DNA of 64,000 nucleotides. It comes from Sorex araneus. Lineage: Eukaryota; Chordata; Mammalia; Eulipotyphla; Soricidae. The stretch's first letter is position 1; every line of letters begins with the position of its first letter. Below, piece by piece: positions 1 to 11,050 of this stretch. The notes under the pieces were generated by a model. That model was given only the letters and a program-made list of their open reading frames with translations, ran no database searches and was not told the origin of the DNA. The stretch covers positions 366,634,636-366,698,635 of the forward strand of contig NC_073303.1 in assembly GCF_027595985.1 (NCBI RefSeq). Direction: 5' to 3'. Position numbers and translations under genes: made by a program.

Positions 1-43
1 AAAGTCCCTCTGGCAACTTGCTAGGGCCTGACTGGCACCGTCA
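1..43 (-). CDS. LMAN1: LMAN1 exon 5, 5' part (cut by window edge)
   Basis: Reading the minus strand, a CTGCAG acceptor (plus positions 44-49) is followed by codons that complete the split Asn180 and continue DGASQALASCQRDF, the expected continuation of the L-type lectin domain. Asp181 is a calcium ligand in the human protein, and the Cys (residue 190) is one half of a conserved lectin-domain disulfide. The frame joins exon 4 in phase 2 without a break. The rest of the exon and exons 6-13 (end of lectin domain, coiled-coil stalk, transmembrane helix and KKFF tail) lie outside the window. Confidence 0.93.
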
Positions 44-1199
44 CTGCAGCAGGAGGGAGGGGGAGACAGGCAGGGAGTGTTTTAAACGATGGGCTGCTGG
101 CCGGGAGGCGGAAGAGCACTGGGCGAGAGAAAGTCTAGAGATGTTTGAACGTCACTGACACAGCCCACAGTACACACACATGTTCTTCCTGGGACTAGCC
201 CTGGGCACCATGGGTCACGGGTCGATGCCGGGGACAGCCCTTCCGGCAGAAGAGGAATCACATGGAGTTCCAAAACAAACAAACAAACAAAAAAATGCAG
301 AGTCCTAGCCTCACCCTAAACTAAGCAGAATCGAGCCCCAAAACACAGGCTGAGGCCCCTCTCTCTCCCGAGGGCCCCACGGCGGTGCAGGCCAGAAACA
401 GCGACCCAGAATGGGGACCAGGCCATTATTCTCTCCCTTACAGGTCACGGGGTGAGTGATTCTTCACACAACAGGTGCAAAAATTGAAAAGGCGGGCCCC
501 TCACTGGCGCACACAACGGCAATTCACCAATACAGCCCCCATCAGCACGACTGACGGGGAGGCTCTCCACGTACAGCTACCCCAGGGGCATACACTGCTT
601 ACCACAAGTCTGGTCAAGGCGCTGGATTCTGGGAAAGACCGTTATCACCTTTACTATGAAGGTTGAAAAACAACAACAAAAAAACAAAAACAAAACCCAA
701 AAAAAAAAAAAAAAACCCCAAATCCAAAAATACCTCAAAAAACTACTGGCGTAACTGACAGAAATTTTTAAAATAAGTTTTAAAGGATGTGGTTTTAGGT
801 TAAATAAAAGCACGCACTTTAATTAGCTTCCTATGGGGGCTGCACCCAGCGAACGCTCAGCCAGGCAGGAAGGTCCTGACAGGGCAGTGCCGGGGCCCAG
901 GCGTTCCTGGGGGTGGCAGGCAGAGTGCATGCCAGCAGGGCCGGGATCAAGCAGGGGCCCCCGCCTCGAGGCATGCTCTCTCCCTCTGGGCCATCCCGCC
1001 GGCCCCTCAGCAACACAGTTTAACATCTGAAATCCGAGTTGGCCCACAATAAAACAGAACCAGAGTCAAATAAGATCTGACAAGCTACCAAACACGCCTC
1101 AAGAACAACATTCTTCCTGGATAGTATCAGATTTGAAATGTTTTACAAGGTTTCTAAGAAGAAGCTGGAAATCAGGCAGAATGCAAAAATCACACTTAC
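44..1199 (-). other. LMAN1: LMAN1 intron 4
   Basis: An intron of about 1.16 kb with donor GTAAGT at 1194-1199 and acceptor AG at 44-45. It contains an A-rich low-complexity stretch (about 667-716) and otherwise unique sequence. No further exon or well-preserved repeat was seen. Confidence 0.85.
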
Positions 1200-1261
1200 T
1201 TTTGATGATCATAATGGAACTGTCCATTGTTGCCTATAATTACTATAGCAGGATTATTTTT
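1200..1261 (-). CDS. LMAN1: LMAN1 exon 4 (62 bp)
   Basis: This small exon is bounded by a TTTTTAG acceptor and a GTAAGT donor. It encodes K followed by NNPAIVIIGNNGQFHYDHQ plus two bases of an Asn codon, residues 160-180 in human numbering. His178 is a mannose-binding residue of the ERGIC-53 lectin site and is present. The exon starts in phase 0, directly after the GGC AAG end of exon 3, and ends in phase 2. The only change I note against remembered human sequence is Phe for Ile before the HYDH motif. Too short to be found as an open reading frame, it was recognised by translation and splice sites. Confidence 0.95.
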
Positions 1262-2247
1262 CTAAAAATAAAGAGAACGTACGTGTTTTATAGTGCTTAG
1301 ATCAAAGATCTCTAGATCATTCTGCATGTGTTACAAAGCTCTTACAACTCTAAAATTCTAGGACTCAAAACTTTTAAATAACAAACACGAGAGATTACTA
1401 TTGTCTTAGGGGAAAAAAAAAAGCTTAGCAAGATGGAAATTGTTCAAAGCAGCATCGTTTGTAACAGCTCAACAAAGTCTGATGACGTGCACCATCTTTT
1501 CCCCAGTTTTCTGTTTGGGAGGGAGGTGGCGTGACACTCGGTGGTGCCTGGGGACCCCGTGGTACTGGACAGCAGACGGACGGCTCCTGCACTGCAGCTT
1601 GAGAGCATCTCCCGGCCTGACACTCCGCCCTGAAGAAGCACCTCAGCACTCACACAAGGCACAGCCGCTCGGTACCAGGACAAACAGGGTCTCCGCAGTT
1701 AGGAAGCCACTACATCGGCCCTTGAAACTGCGAACAGGGCCCTCTGACCGTCAGCGGGGAAAACAAGCTGAAATACAGATCATCGACCCAAAAATGCCCT
1801 GCCCGGTGGACATGGCCAGGGGTTAAGTGTGTTTATTCTTTGCTTTCGGGGAGATGGGCAGAGACCCGTTAGCGAGTAGCACAAGGAAAAGGCTGACCGA
1901 AGGCTCCCAGCAGTAACACACACCTGAGCTTTCACGGAAGCCAACCCTGCACTCAGGGCTTCTCTGCCAACACCTCGGGGCGCCACCCCGAGGCATGGAA
2001 AGGGGACGGAAAGAGAGCCGCCACCATGCCCTCAGGCACCAGGGCGCCATCCCGGCCTCTGTGGGCGCAGCGCCGGCCAGTCCTGGACCCAAAGCTGAAC
2101 ACTTAGGACTGGCCACCTCCCTCACGACAAACCCACGGATGTGTAGCTGGGGGTGCCGCCTGCTACTGAGCTGATACATGATACCAGGCGGGGGTTTCCT
2201 CCACTCAGACTTTGTTCAGCAGGCAAGAGGGCTGAAAACAAACTTAC
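1262..2247 (-). other. LMAN1: LMAN1 intron 3
   Basis: An intron of about 0.99 kb. Unique sequence, GC-richer in 1500-2150, with no convincing SINE, L1 or extra exon. The donor is GTAAG at 2243-2247. Confidence 0.85.
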
Positions 2248-2355
2248 CTTGCCATCATTGTCAAAAGAGTCGAAGAATACGCCAACGCCGTTCCACATGT
2301 CTGCTGCGCCGAAGACGGGCCCATCCAAGCCTTGGCTTGCCGTGTACCACAGTGC
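2248..2355 (-). CDS. LMAN1: LMAN1 exon 3 (108 bp)
   Basis: Thirty-six in-frame codons, from ALWYTASQGL to SFDNDGK, between a TTGCAG acceptor and a GTAAGT donor. It is the heart of the calcium and mannose site of the L-type lectin fold: Asp152, Phe154 and Asn156 (FFDSFDN) match the calcium/sugar-binding loop of ERGIC-53. Residues run 124-159. Both ends are phase 0. Replacements such as LWYTAS for the remembered human IWYAEN are conservative in position and do not touch the ligand loop. The lectin domain captures high-mannose cargo, notably coagulation factors V and VIII with MCFD2, in the ER. Confidence 0.96.
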
Positions 2356-2435
2356 CTGCAAGGTGGGACGGGAGGGTGAGCGGCCGGCCGAGCGCGGGCA
2401 CCGGCACCCCCCCGGGGTTAAAGGAGGGTGCCTAC
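2356..2435 (-). other. LMAN1: LMAN1 intron 2 (80 bp)
   Basis: A very short intron with donor GTAGGC at 2430-2435 and acceptor TTGCAG. Exons 2 and 3 flank it in phase 0. Confidence 0.9.
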
Positions 2436-2590
2436 CAGGCCGTCTGCTCCGATCCGGCCTCTTCCGGTCACTCGGAACGTCACCTCCACCTCCCAGTTCT
2501 CAAAGGCTGCTTTTGTCTTTGTCCACACTGATCCCTTTTGGCTTTTTAAAGATGGTGCTATTCGAATCTGATCTGAACTTGGAATAGCAT
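2436..2590 (-). CDS. LMAN1: LMAN1 exon 2 (155 bp)
   Basis: This exon encodes the second part of the lectin domain, residues 72 (split Asn) to 123, including IPSSDQIRIAPSLKSQKGSV, TKAAFENWEVEVTFRVTGRG and RIGADGL. Asp121 of GADGL is a mannose-contact residue and is kept. The acceptor is ATTCTAG, the donor GTAGG. Two bases complete the codon begun in exon 1 (phase 1) and the exon ends on a codon boundary. Very close to the human protein, so the gene is under strong constraint and not a pseudogene here. Confidence 0.96.
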
Positions 2591-5500
2591 CTAGAATACA
2601 AAGCAGGGAAGAAAAGCTTGACGTGAGAATTAGGTAGAACTCAACACGGCGCTGCCCAGACTGCTACACACTGCTGGAGAGATCCCCTTCTAATCTGAGC
2701 AATTCCATTAGGAAAAAAGTGGATGTGCAGCTCCAAGTTTAAATTTTAGGGCTTTCTATCATGTCTCCAGAATAGCAAAGTATCTGTGCAAAAAAAAGGA
2801 GGGGTAGAAAAGTGAACGGTGCAAAAACATGCTAAAAATTCCAAGAAGGAGCAGGAGGGTATTTTTTCACTGTAGGCAAATTATTTGACTCATGTATTTT
2901 TCCAAAAATTTCCCCCCCGATTCTGGGTCACAAAGAGTTCAGGACTTACTTCTGGCTCTACACTCAAGGGTCTGTCTGGCAGGATGGGCGAACCATATGG
3001 GGTGCCAGGAATAAAACCTAATGGGTTAGGCAGCATGCAAGGCAAGCTAACCACAATAAATATCTAAAAAGTGGCACATGCTAAGGCAATGGATTGTCCC
3101 TGTGCACAAACATTAGAGTCCCAACTGTGTGAGAGCGCTCCCCTGGGAATCAGGAGATTTATCCTGGACTGAGTTCAAATAACTTTATATGTAACTTTGC
3201 ACAAATAACTCCAATTCCATAGTCGTATCCATTAATGCCGCAAAAGTTAATACACAAAATTTCTTGCATCTAGACAGTTTTCAGGGGAGAGGGCCAAGTA
3301 ATTCCCCACCAGCAAGCACTCCCAGATTCTTGGGGGGATTGTGACTGCCCTGAGGGACAGCATGGGCCGCCCCCCCCCCCCCCGGGGCTTATGATCTGTA
3401 GGCCAGTTGCTTCCCTTCCCCCAACACCTGCAGGAAAGTCCCTTCATAAGGTACAGGCAATTCCAACCAACGTCAGCTACTCCCACGACAGCCAGTCCTA
3501 GTCAGTGCTGCTGTCCGTGCTGGGCGTTAACCTCTCTCAGTAACAGGAAGAACAAATCCACAGAAGACCAGCTGAGACCCCTCAGGAAGTCCTGTCACTG
3601 TCAGTCACAGCACCTTCAGCACTCAGGTGCAAGGACACATGGAAAGACCGGATAGAGGATCAGAAGATGTGGCTTTGGACAGCAGCAATGTAACTTTCTT
3701 GTTTGGGGGTGGGGGGCCGAGGGGTAGTGGGAAGGGGAGAACAGGCCACACCCAGTGGTGCTCAGGGCTGACCCCTGACTCTGTGCCCAGGAGTCACTCC
3801 TGGCAGTGCTCGGGGAACCACAGGCAGCGCTGGAGACTGAACTGGGACCTGCTGCCTGCAAGGCAAGCACGGTGACACCCGAGCCACTGCTTGGGCCCAG
3901 GAGCTGGGCAACTTAGCATCGGCCATGAAGGGGCTGACGCCTGGCACGCCCGCCCTGGAATCAGAGAATGAAGGTGAAAGAGTGGGGAGAGCGATAAAGG
4001 ATCCCAGGCTGCTGCTATCACTGTTTGCCCTTCTGGACCCAAGGATGTATCCTGACAGTACAAAAGGGCATTCGCGTTAAGAAACACCTTAGACTCGTTC
4101 ATAACCCAGGGACAAATGCAAGGGCCTTGTCTAAACTAAGCTTTTACTTACACTACTTAAAAAATTAAAAAAATAAAATAAGATAGATCTCCAGGCAAAA
4201 TGTAAAGAGAAAAAAAGATGAGTGGGGCTGAGACTAAAATTACAGAGATATAAAAGCAACAGACTTACTTCAAGTTCAGTCTGGATTTGCTTCAAGCTCA
4301 GTCTAGCTCTGCAACTGGGATTCACCCAACACTTGTCCAGCAGGCAGACTTAGTTGGTTACAGACACAGTCAAGAAACTTAAGCTGGAGGAGCTGATTAA
4401 CTTATCTAATGGCCTGATATGATGGGGTGGGGGGGTTGGGGAGAGAGAAAGGGGCACGCAGAAATGGAGAGGAGTGCTCAGAACGCAAAAGAGACATTAT
4501 TTATCAGCCCGCGCTAATTCATCCTCCTAAAAAGAATAACAAACAGTCCCAGGCAGTGAGTTTGGTAGATTGATACATTGCGGGACAATGTTACTTTGAT
4601 CTAAAAAAAAAAAAAAAAAGCCTGAGCACGCTCCCAGAAACACGTCCTCCGAGCAACCTGGTAATTGCACCCTACTTCAACTACTTTAACGAGCTGGCCA
4701 TTAAGTCAAATCAAATTTGTATCTTCTAATTACATATTAATTCCCGTGATCTGGCCCTTCCGTAATTACTTTCTAGACGTGCAAGCTTTTTGTTCGCAGC
4801 CCGAGGGCAGTCCCGCACCCCCCCCCACCCCCGGAGCTGACAGCCCGGCCCCGCGAGCGCATCTTCCCGGCACTGCCCGGGGCGCAGGGCGCCCAGCGCG
4901 CGGCCCCGCGGACCGACTGTGCCCCGCGGAGACACTTCAGCCCTGCAAAGCGGCGGCGCGGTCCTTCCCGTAAGTCAACACCCAGCCGGGCTTTCTTATC
5001 GGCCCGGGCACAGATTGCAGGGCAGCCCGGGGCACCGGCTTCTCTGACCCCGGGGAGGGGGTGCTCCGGAGATGCGATTCTCAGAAAGCGTCGTGCCCCC
5101 CACCCCACCTGGCTAGAAGACGCGTCCCTCCTACTCAGCACCGGGCGGGGGTGACTGTCAAGCTCCAGGTGGGCACGAAGTCCTCCTGCACAGACCCCAT
5201 TCCCTCCCAAGCCGGTAGATGCCACCTGTGACTCCGGGGGTGGCGAGGGGGCCGGGGTCACGGCAGGGAGAGGGACGGGGAGGTGGACAGGGGGCTGCAA
5301 AGCGAGCCCGAAGCACGGCTAGCGTGGGAGCAAAAGCAACGCCCGAGGAAACGGTGCAGGGGAGGAGAGGGCAAAGGAAGGGGGTGTCTCAGAAAGGGGG
5401 TACGAGCGGGGTTTCCTCTTCCGCGCCCCCCCCCCACCCGGAGACGTGGCGTTCGGGTGAAACGCGATGCCCAGCAGCGCGCCCAAGTGCAGGGAGTAAC

Positions 5501-5626
5501 CAAACACCCCCCGGAGCAATCGCGGAGGCCCGGCGGGGGCACTGCAGCGGGCAGGGGCGCAGGGCCCCGCGGGCGGCGCGGCCTGGGGGGTCCGGGCGAG
5601 CCCCCCGCCCCCCGGCCCCGGCTTAC
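2591..5626 (-). other. LMAN1: LMAN1 intron 1
   Basis: A 3.04-kb first intron. It holds a poly(C) run (about 3368-3384), a diverged SINE (about 3747-3900), a poly(A) run (about 4602-4618) and, from about 4790, the intronic half of the CpG island. No additional exon seen. Confidence 0.85.
3747..3900 (-). mobile_element. diverged type I tRNA-SINE in LMAN1 intron 1
   Basis: The block from CACACCCAGTGGTGCTCAGG to the degraded box-B region (GACTGAACTGGGACC) and GGGCCCA is an old copy of the SINE that dominates the window, reversed relative to the plus strand. Confidence 0.6.
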
Positions 5627-5840
5627 TCCCCGCGTGGGCCCAGAAGGGCACGGTCCCGTCGCTCTGCACCAGGTGCGGCCCCTTGAAGCTGTACTTGTAC
5701 TCGAAGCGGCGATGCGGCGGCGCGGGCGCGGGGTCGCCCCCCGCGCCGTCGCCCCCCGCCGAGCGGCTGAGCGCCAGCAGCAGGGCGCACAGCAGCGGCC
5801 GGGCGCCGGCCCCGGGACGCCTCCGCCTGCAGCCCGCCAT
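5627..5840 (-). CDS. LMAN1: LMAN1 exon 1, coding part (ERGIC-53 N terminus)
   Basis: LMAN1/ERGIC-53 is a type I membrane lectin cycling between ER and ERGIC. It carries glycoproteins, with MCFD2 for factors V and VIII. The coding part begins at ATG 5840-5838 with MAGCRRRRPG. A hydrophobic signal peptide follows (LLCALLLAL, about residues 17-25), then an acidic linker, then the start of the lectin domain with FEYKYSFKGPHLVQSDG and VPFWAHAG. Seventy-one codons plus one base precede a GTAAGC donor at 5621-5626, so the exon ends in phase 1. Length and start match the human exon. The ATG is chosen because it aligns with the human start and sits in a Kozak-compatible, YY1-like AAGATGGCGG context. 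The signal peptide is the only clearly diverged part. Confidence 0.96.
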
Positions 5841-5846
5841 CTTGGA
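5835..5846 (-). promoter_or_regulatory. LMAN1: YY1-like motif spanning the LMAN1 start codon
   Basis: The minus-strand sequence CAAGATGGCGGG fits the YY1 consensus (AAnATGGCGGC) and includes the initiator ATG. Such sites commonly sit just inside the 5' ends of housekeeping genes and may position transcription starts. Confidence 0.5.
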
Positions 5847-6199
5847 CTCTGGGCCGCGGAGGCCGGCGGGAGAGGGCGGGGCGCGGAGCGGCGGACGGCC
5901 AACAGGGCGCTCGCTGATTGGCCGAGCCAGAGGAGGGCAAGGGTGAGCCCCGCCCCCGCTCGGTGCGTCCGGCTCCCGCCGAGCGGCCGCGGCGCCTGTG
6001 GGCGGGGCCCCGCGCTGGGGGGGCGGGGTCCGGAGGCGGCGCGGCCAATGGGCTGTGTTCGCTCAAGCATTCCCGTCCACGTGGCGGAGGCTGGGCGGCG
6101 CGGAAGCGAGATTTCTCCGCAAGCTTTTTTTTTCCCTCCCTCTGGACCTTTACTATGTTTCAAAATTTTTTTATTTTATTTCTTTTGTGTGTGTGTGTG

Positions 6200-6352
6200 T
6201 TCGGGCTACACCCGGCGGTGCTCAGGCTTCCTCTTGGCTCTGCGCATCACTCCCGCCAGGGCTCTGGGTACCAACCATATGGTGTGTCAGGGTTGGAACA
6301 CGGGTGGCCGAGTGCAAAGCAAGTGCCCTACCCGCTCTACTATCACTCCGCC
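6200..6352 (-). mobile_element. type I tRNA-SINE with (GT)n in its tail
   Basis: A reversed SINE from GGGCTACACCCGGCGGTGC to TACTATCACTCCGCCCC. The preceding T-rich and GTGTGT stretch (about 6160-6200) is the complement of its tail. Confidence 0.8.
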
Positions 6353-7727
6353 CCCTTCTCTCCTCCTTTTAATGCTTTAGAGATGGAATTTGTTACCTAC
6401 CCGTGGATCCATCCCGTTAGCTTTCTTTGATTACAGGAAACCTTCTATTAATTCCACCCCCTGAACTTACCCTGTTAATTTTCTTCGGTTACAGGAAACC
6501 TTACCCTTATTTGTTTGTTTGTTTGTTTGGGCCACATTCAGCTTGGCACAGGGTTGTTTGGTTGTGCTTAGGGTACCGCCTGATTCTCTAAGGCATGGCC
6601 AGCGGCTTAACCCTCCTACTGTCTCACTGGCTTCAGCGTTCCCACTGGTAGAAGAAGGACATTCTTCCCTTTGACGCAATACTGATAACTAGTTTTCAAT
6701 AGATGGACTTTACACAGAACAAGCCATGATCTGGAATGATAATTTTCCCAGCCCACTGAGTCCGATGAACCTGTGTTGGGGCATTTCAAACTGAGAACCT
6801 GCAATCCACAGGTCTGTAAAACTCTAGGATGTGGACCGGAGTGGTAGTATAGTGTTGGGTGTCTACCTTACCTTGCACGTGGCCCCCTGGGTTCAGTCCT
6901 CTACATCCCATATGGTGCCCCGAGCACTGCCAGACAAGTGATCCCTGAGCCCAGGCACCTGTCCAACCACCTTCCAAACATGTGCCACTCCCAACCTAGG
7001 AAGAGTTGATGTATCTGTGTTTACCTTGAGGCTCTTGGGTCCTGCTAGGTTTGAGTCCTGCCACTACCGGCAAGTGACTCTTCAGCCTTGACTGTAAATA
7101 CAATCACAAGGCTTCCTGTGTGCTGAATGGCTGTTGTATAGCTTCCCTTCTTATATCTACCACTAAGGCCCATAAGTGTTCAGGCCTTACACTTATGTAA
7201 GGCTCTGTGCTTAGGGATCACTCCAGGCTGAACTTGAGGAACCAAATGTGGTGCCTGCGATTGAATTCTGGGTGTTTCAGTGCAAGGAGATGCACGCCAA
7301 GCAGCCAAGCCTTATGGAATTGCTGCCCCCTCCCCCCCCTGCTGAAAACCCGAGGCGCCCACAGGAGGCAGGTGGGCTGAAAACCTGCCAAAAAAAGGTT
7401 CTGGCAGCAGCACCAACCCCATCACTATAGCTGCATTAAGAGCTCAACTCCAACACCTCACAAATACTCTCTACAGAAACACCAATCTTTGAATATTGTC
7501 CCCATACTTCCGGAAGCCCCAGCACCCCATTACCCCCACATCTGCTGCCTTGTTGATTATTTGGCCCAGACCATAGAACCTCCTGAAGCAACAAAAAGCT
7601 TAATAATTTTTTAAGCTTACCAACTCTATAATCAGATATAACAATGTTTACATAAATTAATTTTCCAGATCTATTGATATTAATGTTGCAACTTTGTTAT
7701 GCAACCTATTTTCTTTTTATTCCTTTT
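6353..7727. other. intergenic, decayed SINE pieces only
   Basis: No gene signal. Old SINE remnants are seen at about 6511-6640 (after a TTTG run), 6833-6955 (plus orientation) and 7205-7330 (minus orientation). The rest is unique sequence. Confidence 0.6.
6833..6955 (+). mobile_element. diverged type I SINE fragment
   Basis: CCGGAGTGGTAGTATAGTG, then CTTGCACGTGGCC, a weak B box (GGTTCAGTCC) and CATCCCATATGGTGCCC mark an old plus-orientation copy lacking a clear A-tail. Confidence 0.6.

Positions 7728-7729
<2 letters not shown>

Positions 7730-7804
<75 letters not shown>
7730..7804. repeat. (CT)n(GT)n compound microsatellite
   Basis: A CT run (about 7733-7762) passes into a GT run (about 7765-7804) that abuts the T-side of a reversed SINE, so it probably grew from the SINE tail. 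Confidence 0.9.
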
Positions 7805-7805
<1 letters not shown>

Positions 7806-7952
7806 CACCTTGTGATGCTCAGGGACTGGCTCTGCACTCAGGAATTACTCCTGGTGGTGCTCGGGGGACTATATGGGATGCTGGGGATCGAGCCTGGGTC
7901 GGCCACGTGCAAGGCAAACGCCCTACCTGCTCTACTATTGCTCTGGCCTCCA
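7803..7952 (-). mobile_element. type I tRNA-SINE
   Basis: A reversed copy: GACACCTTGTGATGCTCAGG at the tail side, then GGATCGAGCCTGGGTCGG (box B complement), then TACTATTGCTCTGGCC at the 5' end. Confidence 0.85.
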
Positions 7953-8023
7953 ACCTATTATCATCTTAGAATTGTATCAATAGTTTCCCCCTTTTCCTAC
8001 ATTAAATAAAAATTTTAAAAAAA

Positions 8024-9047
8024 AACAAGTGATCCCTGAGTTCAGAGCCAGGAGTAACCCCTGAACACTGCCAGGTGTGGATCCCAAAACAAAAAACAAT
8101 TGAAAAACAACGCCAGGATGTTGATGTTGGTGGTAAAACAAGTGGATCACATATTTCACACATGAGAGCCCCAAGTCCAAGGCCAACATCACTAGGCCCC
8201 AAGCACTGTTGGAAGTGCTGCCCCAAATCTCTATTATTTATGAAAAACAAAACTCTGTGATCCGTGTGGTGTTGGGGATTGAACCTGAAGCTATTTCCTG
8301 CCAAGCCTGGGCTGAGCCCTTGGTGCCATTCCTGCTGGCCCTACTACAGTGTCTAAAAGATCCTTATTGGACCTCATTGTTTTGGCCAGCTCGTTTATAA
8401 GAAAGAGCACTTTCTCAAGCCACGTGTCTTTCTATTCTAAGTAAGTGGAAGATAACCTCAGGAGCTTTTCCTCCTTATTTCCGCCAATTGTAAATCAGGG
8501 ATTACAACTTTCAAGCGTGGAAGTTTGGGGGGTCAGCTGCTTGGGGGGTGAGTTCTAGTTTTCCCACTGCGTCATCTTGGGCACGGCATTCAACTTTTCA
8601 GGAGATTGGTTTTTGAAGCTTGGTAAGAGAGATTAATAACATTACCCACGTCATTTCTCTCTAGAAAAAACTTGGCACCTGCTATCGAGTTAGTCCCCAA
8701 CCGCCAGGAGCTGTGCTGGCGGCAACCCTAGGTTCTCCCACTGAGAACAGAGACAAGCACCAGGCAGCCCCGGGAAACTCAGTGACATCAAAGCTGCTGT
8801 CACCAGAATACACAGTCCATTATGTTCTTCCACTTTCTTATTTTCTAAAGAAAACACACCTAGCACAGTCGGATTTGGACTGTGAACACTGAAGTATTTG
8901 TTTACTTGCTCTTCATCATATCGCCTGATTTCTTTTAGGCAGGTAGCAGATGGTCTGAAGTAAGGAACAGCCCCTTAGCTCAACTCATAGGTTTGGAAAG
9001 AACAGAACCAGTCTGATTCTTTTGGTGTTTTGTTTGTTTGTTTGTCT
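8024..9047. other. intergenic, mostly unique
   Basis: Starts with a plus-orientation SINE 3' remnant (about 8024-8090, AGCCAGGAGTAACCCCTG). The rest has no recognisable repeat or gene. Confidence 0.55.
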
Positions 9048-9212
9048 GTTTTTTGGGTCACACCCAGCGATGCTCAGGGGTTACTCCTGGCTCTGCACTC
9101 AGGAATTACTCCTGGCATTGCTCTGGGGACCATGTAAGTTGCCAGGGATCAAACCCGGGTCAGCCACGTGCAAGGCAAAAGCCCTACCCACAGTGCTATC
9201 GCTCCAGCCCCC
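9048..9212 (-). mobile_element. type I tRNA-SINE
   Basis: A well-preserved reversed copy, TTTTTTGGGTCACACCCAGC to GCTATCGCTCCAGCCCC. It is preceded by a TTTG microsatellite (about 9026-9047). Confidence 0.9.
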
Positions 9213-9344
9213 TCTTTAGGTGTGTTTTATAATAACAAATAGTTATTATTTGCTTAAAGAGTTTGCCAGTTACAACAAACATTTCAGTTTAACTTTGTCG
9301 TGCCTACCTTTCGTGGTTTTGGGGGTTTTGTTTTGTTGTTTTGT

Positions 9345-9677
9345 TTTGCAGTGCCTGGAATCAGACCCAGGGTGTCACCCATGCGAGGCAAGCTCTCTAC
9401 TGCTGAGCATAGCTCCAGCTCATGTTGGCCTTTCAATCAATGAGTAATGTACGGTTTTGATGCAATTTAAGTTAGAAAGGAGAAGAGGAAAAGAGGCCTA
9501 ACTGATGGGTGTGTTGACCTTGGGTGCCTGTGTCTTTTTTTCCCCACTTCTCTTGTTTGTTTATATTTGGGGTTACACCTGGCAGAGCTCAGGGCTTACT
9601 TCTGGCTCTCTGGGATATAATATGGAATGCCAGAGATTGAGCCCAGGTCAGCTACAATGCAAATTTCTCTGGCCTCT
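9345..9677 (-). mobile_element. two old SINE remnants
   Basis: Two reversed decayed pieces, at about 9345-9420 (ATCAGACCCAGGGTGTCACC) and 9566-9677 (GGGGTTACACCTGGCAGAG to CTCTGGCC), separated by unique sequence. Confidence 0.5.
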
Positions 9678-9689
9678 GGGCGACTATGT

Positions 9690-10890
9690 CTTAACAAGTT
9701 CTGTGTGGTTGATTATCCATAAACTTTCAAATAGTATTTGTCTTATGCAACCACAGTATTCCAAATTAGTTCTCTGGGTCTGCTGTGTTTAGCAAAACTA
9801 ACCCCATTCCAACCTTTCATCTCTATTTTTCAATTCTTAACTTTACGAAGATGGACACATGTCTGACTCTTGATAGAGTATATGCTGTTTCTTGTGAAAC
9901 ATAGCTGTCCAACATTTACTCATTTCCTAAAAGGCCAACAGTGTTATGACTTCTCTACCTGTACTCTGGTAAATGTCTTTTGTTCCATGGACAAATAGAT
10001 GGGACAGCTGAGAGGAAAGAAGAAAGGAAGAAAACAGACAGTCAACAGAAAGCAAGAAAGAGAGAGAAAACTGGAGCGCGGAGGACAGTGCATTCCTGCA
10101 CCATTTGACTGCAGAATAAATATTTGCAGATATTGATTTCCTGGTGCAAAATTGACCAAGGACGGGCAATGGGAGGATGAGCCAGGCTTTCAGCGGGGAG
10201 TCAAAGCTCCATGGAAAGGGGTTGCCTGGACAGGCCCACCTCCCCCCCTCAGCTGTCTAGAGAAGATAGTTAAACCGGAGCCTGAGGAACCTAAAAAAAA
10301 AAATCTGTTTTCTAAAGACCAAGTCTTTTGCACAACGTTTGTAGAGATATATTCAATTCAGAAAAGCTCACAGGGACAGTGGAATAGAACTCTTTGTCTG
10401 AGTTAGACAGTTTAGCACAGAAAGTAAAGTATTTCCCCCTCTTTAACCCTTTCAAAGTATCTCAAGGCGTCACATCCCTGCAAAGATGATACAGGAAACA
10501 GAACAGTTTATCTATCATGAAGCTTCAGGAATGCAACCCCTTGGTCAAAAAAAAAATGCTTCCAGTAACTTAGGTGAGAATGAAATGCTGCTTACAGTCT
10601 CCTGAAAATAAACTGCACAGAGTCAAATGGAAGGCTTTTCAACTCCTGAGAACTTGGCACATGGGCTATTTTACAAAAATCTGAGCTGGGCTAAAATTTC
10701 CCACTAGAGGATTAAGGAGAAGCTGGCTAAGCAAATCATAGTAGCACATCAAATTTACTTTGAACAGCAAAAAATGTTTGGAGAGTTTAGCTTATTAATT
10801 ATTCAGGGTCTGTGTGTGGGGGGATGTGTGTTTTAAAAAGTTCTAAGTTAGTTGGTTTGGTTGTTAAAATTGTTAAAATAACATTGTTTG
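9690..10890. other. intergenic unique sequence
   Basis: No repeat, exon or RNA gene recognised. The lack of SINEs over 1.2 kb is mildly notable in this repeat-dense spacer. Confidence 0.5.
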
Positions 10891-11050
10891 GGGGTTGGAG
10901 AAACAGTGCAAGCGGGTGAGTGCATAGTTTGCATGCTGGAGGCCTGGGTTCAGTTCCCCTCGTTGCAGCCCCCTGAGCACGGCCAGACCAGACCTCAACT
11001 AATGTCAGGAGTAGCACCTGACTGCTGCCAGGTGTGGCCCCAAAACCAAA
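10891..11050 (+). mobile_element. diverged type I SINE
   Basis: GGGGGTTGGAGAAACAGTGC, then GGGTTCAGTTCCCC (box B-like) and GCTGCCAGGTGTGGCCCC. An old plus-orientation copy. Confidence 0.65.

Larger units (their letters stand above)
4790..6110. promoter_or_regulatory. LMAN1: CpG island over LMAN1 promoter and exon 1
   Basis: About 1.3 kb of strongly GC- and CpG-rich sequence spans LMAN1 exon 1 and its upstream flank. On the plus strand it includes GC boxes such as GGGCGGGGC (5874-5882), an inverted CCAAT box (ATTGG, 5917-5921), a forward CCAAT (6045-6049) and a palindromic CCACGTGG (6077-6084). No TATA box is evident, as expected for a dispersed housekeeping-type start. LMAN1 is known to be induced in the unfolded-protein response. 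CCACGTGG contains the ACGTG core used by XBP1/ATF6 but is also a plain E-box, so that assignment is only a suggestion. Confidence 0.8.

Noticed and set aside
5258-6380. Long open frames of 300-365 codons on both strands across the CpG island
   Set aside because: High GC removes stop codons. The frames overlap LMAN1 exon 1 and its promoter, and outside the 5627-5840 exon have no recognisable protein similarity or splice logic.
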